From the NCBI GenBank assembly GCA_964016885.1, contig OZ024748.1, forward strand, positions 29,647,443-29,711,442: 64,000 nucleotides of DNA. The letters run 5' to 3'. Position 1 is the stretch's first letter. Every line of letters begins with the position of its first letter. Under the pieces are notes generated by a model. It searched no databases, was not told the origin of the DNA, and saw only the letters and a list, made by a program, of their open reading frames with translations. The position numbers were made by a program, and so were the translations under genes. This document shows positions 56,875 through 64,000 of this stretch, one piece after another. Source of the DNA: Eledone cirrhosa (taxonomy: Eukaryota; Mollusca; Cephalopoda; Octopoda; Eledonidae).

Positions 56875-58284
56875 CGGTGGGTTTGAATATTTTCCACTGT
56901 TTCATTCATCAGAAAAAAGTTAAGAGTTGAGGATACTGTGATTTTTTAATGCCAACGTCTTTCTTTGGTCGACTAAGGAAGGGAAGTACCCGCAAATGTT
57001 TTTTTAAATGCATTATTAGGTTTCATCTGTGGACGTATACCTTTCGCCGTGTGTGTACGTGTGGAGAGAGAGGCAGAGAGAAGTGTAAGTGTGGAGAGAG
57101 ATGTGATATGATAGCTCCCATTACTGACATTTAATCATGTCATCTACAACAGGAGCACATAACTCTGCAGGGGCACATAACTCTTGTCTGCCTTGCGGCT
57201 TCATTCTTCGTATGGCAACCCCACCTTCCGGCTCGCTGGAATAATAGTTCCTCTGCCACCACCACCACTACTATTACTACTAGCTATAGTGGGTTGGAGT
57301 AAAGGTACTGGCAGGAGGATGATGCAGTAGTAGTAGTAAGAGCAGCAGTAGTACTAGTGGTAGTAGTAGTTATTGTAGCAGTTTCAATTATGCAGTAGTA
57401 GAATCTGTGTACACGTGTATATGTGTTTCAATTACACACATATATATATATATATATACATATCACATTTGTTTTCCTCGTAGTAGCCTATTTACTCAGT
57501 GTAGATATTACAGCCACAACACACAGGTGAGATAGTGTAGATATTACAGCCATAACACAGGTGAGATAGTGTAGATATTACAGCCATAATACACACACAA
57601 TCTCACCTCTTCCCTCTCTACAGCTGAGGTGGGAGGAGATGATGTATCCTGATAGTATTCTGGAACACCACCACCATCTTCACACACAGATGGTGTTATT
57701 ATGTTAGATATGGTCTGGGGCCACAATTTGACAAATCTATTATTTTAGTGAAGTAAACCACACATTTGCATGTAAACATGGATATTGAAATACTGTTGCT
57801 GCTGCCACTGCTGTTGGTAATGAGGATGGTGATAATGATGGTTTAATCTTATGGTATTAAACTTTTGGTATTAGACTTTTGCTTGTTGCTTTCTTGTCTT
57901 GTGTGTGTGTGAGGGTGTGGGTGGATTGAAGGTTATCAAGGCAGGGTGAATTCAACTAAACCAATCCCTTATAAATGTATGTCCTTGAACCAATGTAAGA
58001 AACCATTATCATCATCCTTATTGTGATTAATTTGCTTATTGGTGGTATGCTGCTGAACTATACACATATAGACATGGTGGGGGTGTTAGGTAGACATATA
58101 AATCTCTCATTCTCCACGCACCCCTCTCCCAAAGCCAACCCTTCAACATTGCTTCAATTCCGTTATGTCTTATATCACTAAAATACAGGCATGAATGATA
58201 CCTCACTTCCCCTTCACTATCATCACCCCTGGCAATATGTAGTCTTATGACAGTATGAGAAATTATTATTAGTATTATTCTTTC

Positions 58285-58378
58285 GGTAGTAGATGTGGTT
58301 TGGGTGTTTGGTCGTAAGGTCAGTTTATGGAATGAATGCTGCATTGTGTCCTTGAGCAAAACATTTTATTTCATAAGG
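58285..58378 (+). mobile_element. SINE family B fragment
   Basis: GCATTGTGTCCTTGAGCAAA and ACATTTTATTTCATAAGGC body text; the head is degraded. Confidence 0.5.
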
Positions 58379-58429
58379 CATCAGGTTTGTAGGGGTTGGG
58401 AAAATAAAAGTGTATGATATTTATTTTTT

Positions 58430-59560
58430 ATTCTTAAGCCTGGAGTTTATACTGGCTTCATTAGCTGGGAAAAATGATTTGCACCTGTAATTCAAAGGGC
58501 TAGTCCTGTCACACTCTGTTATACTGAATCTCCCTGAGCACTGTTAAAACTGCATGGGTTTGTGGAATGCTCAGCCACTTGCATGTTAATTTCACAAGCT
58601 GTTCTGTTTGTCAAACAAGCAGAACACTTGTCAGAACTGATAGAGGTCAAACAACAATAATAGTCTGTATAACTCAAATAGGTAGAAACTTGCAATGGAG
58701 TAAGTGGACTACAAGAGGATCTTCAGAGGAAGTACTCCCATCAAGTGTTTTGACACTTGATGCCTCCTATCACTCTAAGGGAGCCATACCACCTAGGTCA
58801 TGACTCCTAAGTGTCCTGCTGTTTTAGTTCTCTTCCAGTGAGTGATCATTTCCCATTACTATGGTTTACACCACTCTGGCCACAAATACCATCGGTAGAA
58901 CTAACAATTCACATCTAAACAGCAATCAATGTTCATGACTTGATGTATCCTAACTTAGTTCCAGTGGTCATTCCACTTTGACCATAACCACATTTGTTGT
59001 TCCTTGAGATTTGAACCTAGCACTACAGGACAATGTGACCAGTACCAGTTACCTGTTTATGATAGTGACCTCTTTCTCTCTCTGCTACCTATTTACAGCC
59101 ACATGGACTGGGCTATTCACAGCTATGTCTCTATGATCCCATTTAGTATATTTTTGTTTCTTTGTCTTGTGTTGATCTTATGTAGTTTATTATTATTTTT
59201 TTTGCTTGTGTTTTGTTTTTAAACCTGTTGATAAAAACAAATAAAATGTCCTATTCTAGGTTACTGAGTTAGTTGCGTCAACAGCCCCTCAACACACTTC
59301 AATTACTCTAATTCAATGTCCTCACACCCACACAAAATAAAAAAATTGTGATCCAAACTACATATTTAATTGGGTATTTTTCACATACTGTTTCATTTAA
59401 CATATCAATCCTAACTTTAGTTCTAACATACTTTACTAAGGCTGAAGCAGGGATAATATTACAGTGTAGCAGAGTACTGAGGCTGTGTGAAGTTAACAAC
59501 ACATATAACTATTTTCATTTTATTTATATTGCCAACACTTGGTAGCAGCATAAATATCAT
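58430..59560. other. No gene recognised in the 3' flank
   Basis: No splice-linked coding homology is seen. The 78-codon frame at 58567-58803 shows no recognisable family. Confidence 0.45.
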
Positions 59561-59565
59561 CACAG

Positions 59566-59685
59566 TGAAGATGTGTGGCCTAGTGGTTTGATTTCTGTAC
59601 CAGGTGTTGCATTATGTTCTTGACCAAAACACTTCATTTCACATTGTTCCAGTCGACTCAGTTGAAAATGATTACGACCAAAAAC
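59566..59685 (+). mobile_element. SINE family B
   Basis: GTGTGGCCTAGTGGTTTGAT, TTGACCAAAACACTTCATTT, CATTGTTCCAGTCGACTCAG. Confidence 0.7.
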
Positions 59686-59929
59686 ATATCCTCAAATCAG
59701 AGACCTGGCCTGAATACTTACAACAGTGTCCTTCACTAATGTCCCCAAGATGAGGCGGGTGAAGTTAAACCAGGATTTAGTCTACTATCAGAGTTGAGCA
59801 CCTAGTCTACCAGTTACTGATGAAACTAATTGCCATGTGTCAACACATACTATAGCTGTTGTGAAGTAAGCATACTTATTGAACAGATAAATTGAAACTT
59901 TATTATACCCATTGCGTTGTGTTCATAGG

Positions 59930-60085
59930 CAATGATTTGGCCAACTTGACAGTATTCTCTGTGCCCTGAGTTCAAATCCCATCAAGGTTTACTTTGCCTT
60001 TCATCATTTCAAGGTTGATAAAGTACCAGTCCAGTATTGGTGTTCAATTCTTCCTCTATATCTCTTTCTCACTTCCTCTCTTCCT
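59930..60085 (+). mobile_element. SINE family A, old copy
   Basis: GAGTTCAAATCCCATCAAGG, TTTGCCTTTCATCATTTCAA and GATAAAGTACCAGTCCAGTA. Confidence 0.6.
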
Positions 60086-60495
60086 TCAATTGGAAGAAAT
60101 CGGCTCTGCCAGGTTTAAATCTCCGAGACTCTAGATTTGTAACAACATTACCCCTATGAGTTTATTAGAAGTTAACAGCTATGGTGTAGTAAGGTATTGT
60201 ATTATGCTATGCAGGTTCTCTCCAGTAGTCTCCCTTATTAGCCAAGCTCTTAATAATTTTCTCATATCCTTCTCCCAGTCCTATGTTATTTATTAATAGA
60301 GAAGCAATGTCATCCCAAGGTGCCAGTCAACAACTACATCCTCTTTATGCTTCACTAAAATGTCCACTGTCTATCCAGCCATCTTCAATGTTGTCAAACT
60401 TTTCTGTCAAAATTCAATGGGTTTATCTGTGTCAAAATCTGAGAAAACATCCATCACATTGTTGCTTATTATTGTTGCCTAATTATTATTATTAT

Positions 60496-60628
60496 TGGTT
60501 CAATTCCTGCTGAGGGTAGCTTGGCCTCTCGTTCCTTTATGGTCAATAAAATAAAGTACATTGGGGTCGATTTAATCGACTTTCTGCTTACTCCAAACTG
60601 GTAGCCTTATGCCTAAATCAGAAACCAA
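60496..60628 (+). mobile_element. SINE family A-related, 5'-truncated
   Basis: GGTTCAATTCCTGCTGAGGG, GGTCAATAAAATAAAGTACA, GTCGATTTAATCGACTTTCT, CTAAATCAGAAACCA tail, like the 27.3 kb copy. Confidence 0.7.
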
Positions 60629-60822
60629 GGCGGTGGATTGGCAGTATCGGTAGAGGGTCAGACGCCATGCTTTGACGCATAGTTACGGCCCTTGCCATTC
60701 TGAGTTCAAATCCCGCCGAGGTTAACTTTGCCTTTCATCCTTACGGGGTCGATAAAATAAAGTACCAGTAATGCACTGGGATAATTGCTGGCCTTGTGCC
60801 TAAAGTAGAAACAATTATTATC
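60629..60822 (+). mobile_element. SINE family A, full length ('TTGACGCAT' subtype)
   Basis: AAGGCGGTGGATTGGCAGTA to AGTAGAAACAATTATTA. It inserts directly after the preceding SINE. Confidence 0.93.
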
Positions 60823-61084
60823 TCTTGAACTGAATTTAAGCTTTGGAAGCAGGTCATAACAAATGATCAGAGGTTCCAAAGTTCTTGCTGTTCTTAACAA
60901 AGCTGCCTTTTGTAATGTGGTTATTATTATAGAAATCATTATTATTATGATTTGAATTTCCTTTTGAGTTCTGCTTCTTTCCCAAATCATGGTGAGTGTC
61001 AACCTGGCACCTGAGGGAAAATTTGATAATACACACATTTACAATCAATTATCACAAATGATGCCACAAACAACAGTGAATGTC

Positions 61085-61760
61085 TTTGCAAGGTTTTTAA
61101 ACTGATAATGTCCTTCTTAGGACATGGGCAGTACCAGTCAGCACTATTTTCTGTATCTCTTGCAGAGATGGCTTTCCAGGTATCAGGCCAAATATTTTTC
61201 AGTTCCCTTTGTTATTATTCCAAGTGCACTGACTATCACTGGTATTGTACAGGACTTAAGATGCCACATTTTCTCAATTTCAATTGACAGATCTTTATAC
61301 TTACTGAGCTTTCTGAACTCTTTCGAGATGTTACGATTTGATGGAATGCTCATGTCAATTAAGAAACATGTTTTCTTTTTATGGTCCTTCATAATTATAT
61401 CAGGTCTGTTGGCCTTGATTGATCTTTCAGTATTCACAGGGAAATCGCAGAGGATTGTTACGTTCTCGCCTCCTGTTACTGCATCTAGGTGATGGTTGTA
61501 CTATTTTCCCTCCATTTTCAAACCATAAAACCTGCACATTACCCAGTGTAAGTATTGCCCCACTCTACCATGCCTCGTTTTATGTTCCTGGGCAGCTAAT
61601 ACCTTGCAGCCTGAAACCAGGTGGTCGGTCTATGGTCTCATCACATGCTCATCACAGAATCAACACTTTTGGTCAATTCCATTTTTGATCACATTGCGTT
61701 GGGAGACACTGTTCTTGTGCAGCCAAAATGAAGCCCTCACTCTCTGCCAGAACTCCATGG
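61085..61760 (-). pseudogene. Retroelement C-terminal fragment with restriction-like endonuclease motif
   Basis: Minus-strand frames read, upstream to downstream: RVRASFWLHKNSV, TDHLVSGCKVLA (after the cysteine block), RHGRVGQYLHW, then the open 84-codon frame 61183-61437 with ANRPDIIMKDHKKKTCFLID (RPD ... D, a PD-(D/E)XK-like arrangement), SKYKDLSIEIEKMW and TIPVIVSALGIITKGTEKYL, then LTGTAHVLRRTLS in the next frame. This is the C-terminal region of a widespread animal non-LTR RT family. Frame changes and stops make it a relic. It is not related to the LINE at 50.6 kb. Confidence 0.7.
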
Positions 61761-61769
61761 CCACTGATG

Positions 61770-62400
61770 GTTGAGAAGCAGACTCCTCAACCATTCAGCT
61801 ATGTTTTTGGTTTTTATGGCCACACCAAGTATTATTCTATATGCTTGGCTGGAAGAATAATTTGCTAGTAACTTTTTAAAAAGAAATAACATATTTTTGG
61901 CTTGAAATGCTTGTTGTATTTTTAAAAAAGTTAATGCAGGATGCTCTCTAGTTGTTGCTTCTAAAATTTGTATTTGAAATGTGTGCAGAATACCAATGCT
62001 GTCTTCTCTGTCATTATCTTGGACTTCCTCAGTCATTTCAGTCGAGAAAGAGAGATTACCTCACCCCATCCATTAATTTGTGTATAATCTATCAACATAT
62101 CTGCAATTTATTTTGGACCAATCCATAAGAAGGTGGAAGCTATTTTTTATTGGAAAATGTCTTCTGTTGTTTCTCTGGTATGACTGCTATCTTTAGTTAA
62201 GTATATGTTTTCCCTTTTCCATCACTCCTCAATATTCATGAAATTATAAGTCTCCGAACACACACACATTGATATATATATATACATATATAATCAGTGG
62301 TTACTCTAGCTGATCAATGTTATTCAGGCATACTGGTGATAGATCAAAGATATACATTTCAGTCCTAAACTTTAAATCTGGGTTTTTTAAAAAAACTTTT
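61770..62400. other. Possible upstream remainder of the same retroelement; otherwise nothing recognised
   Basis: The minus-strand frame 61737-62036 could be degraded RT linker, but no motif supports it. Confidence 0.3.
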
Positions 62401-62410
62401 TCATTCACAG

Positions 62411-62545
62411 CCCTTTCTGATCATATGGCTAAATTTTATGACTCATTGAATTTTGTTCATATAACAAAGTTGAAACAAAGTTATATTTCCTCAAAGAATA
62501 GTGAATTAAATCCATTTGAAATTTATCTTATTCTTCGTAGTTCAG
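62411..62545 (+). CDS. Orphan exon-like block (135 nt)
   Basis: Acceptor TCATTCACAG and donor GTAAGA enclose 45 codons without a stop (LSDHMAKFYDSLNF ... SELNPFEIYLILRSSG). The length is a multiple of three and the code reads like real protein. I do not recognise the family. No partner exon is seen upstream or in the remaining 1.4 kb, so it may belong to a gene extending beyond the window, or be chance. Confidence 0.3.
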
Positions 62546-62599
62546 GTAAGAATTTGTCAGCCTGTCACACATTTGGGACCTGTCCAAGCAAATATTGTT

Positions 62600-63620
62600 G
62601 ACACTGACACACACACACTACTTTCTTTTCAAACTATCTGTAAACCTGCTATTGTTAGTGTTAGTATGATTTTACAAAAAGAATAGTAAAAAAAAAAATG
62701 GTTGTGTTAGTAATAATAGGTTTGGAAGAGAGCTGTAAATATATATTTTTGTGCATAAATTTCTTTATATATGTATGTATATATATAAATCTATATAAAA
62801 TGTATGTATGTATGACTACATCCACATGAATGAAGACAATCTTTTTATAAGAATTTCCTGTTGAAACTGTTTAGATGAACTCATTGTACCCATACAATAT
62901 TGTCTGAATCATCAAATAGAGTTATTAGCTTGCTTGCCTTCCTCTACTGAAGCTATTTCATCCTGGTGCAAGACAATGGTTGAAGAGTGGTTGCAATGTC
63001 ATTTGCTGCCAACATACAGATATTGCAGTTGGTTATGGTTTACTTGCTCAAGTCTTCAAATATTATAATTAATAAAATTGTCTTTTTTAATTTCTATGTA
63101 TTTTCTTTTATTCTTTCACCACAGTTATTAGAGTGTGGCAAAGCTGGAGCATAGCTTTAAAGGGGTTTAATTGATCATATCGATTAAATACTTAATCACT
63201 TTTCATGCTTGGGATGTAGTATATCGATCTCTATTTGTCAAAATGTTAACTCACACATTCATTGGGCATCCATAGTTTCTGCTTACCAAATTTCACATTG
63301 GTCAACCTGAGGCTATAGTAGAAGATATTGGAACTAAACCTCAAGCCATGTGTTGTGAAGCAAGGTGTTGAAATAACGTGTAACAGAAGATATTACAGTT
63401 CGTAAGAAGTGCTAGAGATAGCTCCGGATAAGTCGCATTATGGCAACTCTACAAATTAAAAAAATTGGAGTAATATACTATAATTAGCTTTAATCTATAC
63501 ATATAAAATATGTTGATTATGTTTCTCAACAAACAAACAAACAAACCTCAATGAGCATGAATTATACAAATTTAAACAACATATAAAAAAACTTTTGTAT
63601 ATCAAAGAAACTATTAGTAT
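62600..63620. other. No gene recognised
   Basis: AT-rich flank with small TA/TATG runs at 62765-62815 and (CAAA)n at 63525-63545. Confidence 0.5.
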
Positions 63621-63630
63621 TTTGTACATA

Positions 63631-64000
63631 TACAAGATGGAATAAAAAAGTTCCCGGACTAGTTTTGTTTAAAACAAACTAATACATTACCTTAGTTTTA
63701 ACATCATCTCCTTCCAAATAGTCATCTTGTGCAACAATACACTGGTCCCAGTGTTCGTGCCACTTTTGAGATCCGACCTGGAAGTTGTTTTCTGTAAGCG
63801 AATCAAGGACCTTTGGCGATTTGCTCTGGATCTCGGCAAGGGTGTTAAAACGGTGACCTTTGAGCTGCATTTTCCACTTGGAGAAGGGATGGTAGTTTGC
63901 AGGTGCTAAATCCAGTGAATAGGGTGGGTGCAGAAGTGACACAATGTTTTGGGTGAGGAGAGCTCGGTGACAGGGTGCATTTTTTTTGCGAAGAATCCAA
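63631..64000 (-). mobile_element. Mariner-family DNA transposon, 3' part
   Basis: The left boundary has a mariner-style terminal sequence TACAAGATGGAATAAAAAAG / TTCCCGGACTAG at 63631-63662. The transposase runs off the right edge of the window, so the element is cut by the window, not necessarily truncated. Confidence 0.8.
63679..64000 (-). CDS. Mariner transposase, C-terminal part (partial at window edge)
   Basis: The frame is open to the window edge at 64000: NAPCHRALL (the second acidic residue, of the DNAPCH block, is not certain here as the preceding codons read KK), then HPPYSLDLAPANYHPF with the third catalytic Asp, KLKGHRF-like KMQLKGHRFNT, and the ending KWHEHWDQCIVAQDDYLEGD before the stop. 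This is the DD34D mariner signature. The visible part has no stop. The DNAPCH block may be changed by a mutation or shift near 63980. Confidence 0.8.
   Translation of the reverse strand, partial: WILRKKNAPCHRALLTQNIVSLLHPPYSLDLAPANYHPFSKWKMQLKGHRFNTLAEIQSKSPKVLDSLTENNFQVGSQKWHEHWDQCIVAQDDYLEGDDVKTKVMY

Larger units (their letters stand above)
56353..58410 (+). other. LMBR1L: Probable 3' untranslated region of LMBR1L and flank
   Basis: AT-rich, with no ORF of interest. An ATTAAA lies at about 56552 and the first canonical AATAAA at 58403. Either could serve for polyadenylation. A long (TA)n run at 56827-56870 and short duplicated text at 57500-57600 lie inside. Confidence 0.4.

Noticed and set aside
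58036..58359. 107-codon minus-strand ORF
   Set aside because: No family signature; it overlaps a SINE family B fragment.

Overview
The window looks like a piece of a cephalopod (octopus or squid-type) nuclear genome. It is AT-rich and full of (TA)n and (TG)n microsatellites. It carries many copies of two tRNA-derived SINE types of the kind found in cephalopods, and LINEs that end in (GAT)n tails. It also holds relics of Helitrons, mariner/Tc1, Tigger/pogo and Penelope-type elements. Only one host gene can be read with confidence.

That gene is an LMBR1L/LMBR1-family membrane protein on the + strand. Fifteen coding exons run from ATG 4957 to TAA 56352. All introns are GT-AG and all phases close. 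Spliced together they give a 498-residue, multi-pass protein, close to the roughly 490 residues of the vertebrate proteins. Intron 1 (19.0 kb) and intron 6 (13.9 kb) hold most of the repeats. Exon 3 is only 31 bases long.

Layout: 1-4956 is upstream sequence with a Tc1/mariner-like transposase tail, a SINE, a LINE C-terminal scrap and a pyrimidine-rich tract. 4957-56352 is LMBR1L. Intron 1 holds a hairpin element, a snap-back element, a LINE with its centre deleted, two minisatellites, a Tigger relic and a Helitron helicase relic. Intron 5 holds a LINE interrupted by a gag-bearing insert. Intron 6 holds Helitrons, three Penelope-like or GIY-YIG reverse transcriptase relics and a perfect palindrome. 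Intron 11 holds a 5'-truncated LINE with a PHD-type finger, next to a 1.4 kb Helitron. 56353-64000 is the 3' flank, with SINEs, a LINE endonuclease tail, one orphan exon-like block and a mariner transposase that runs off the window edge.

The most unusual structure is at 36354-39300. There, approximately 430 bp inverted repeats enclose a divergent reverse transcriptase (YRDD box) followed by a GIY-YIG endonuclease relic. A perfect 144 bp palindrome lies just to its left.
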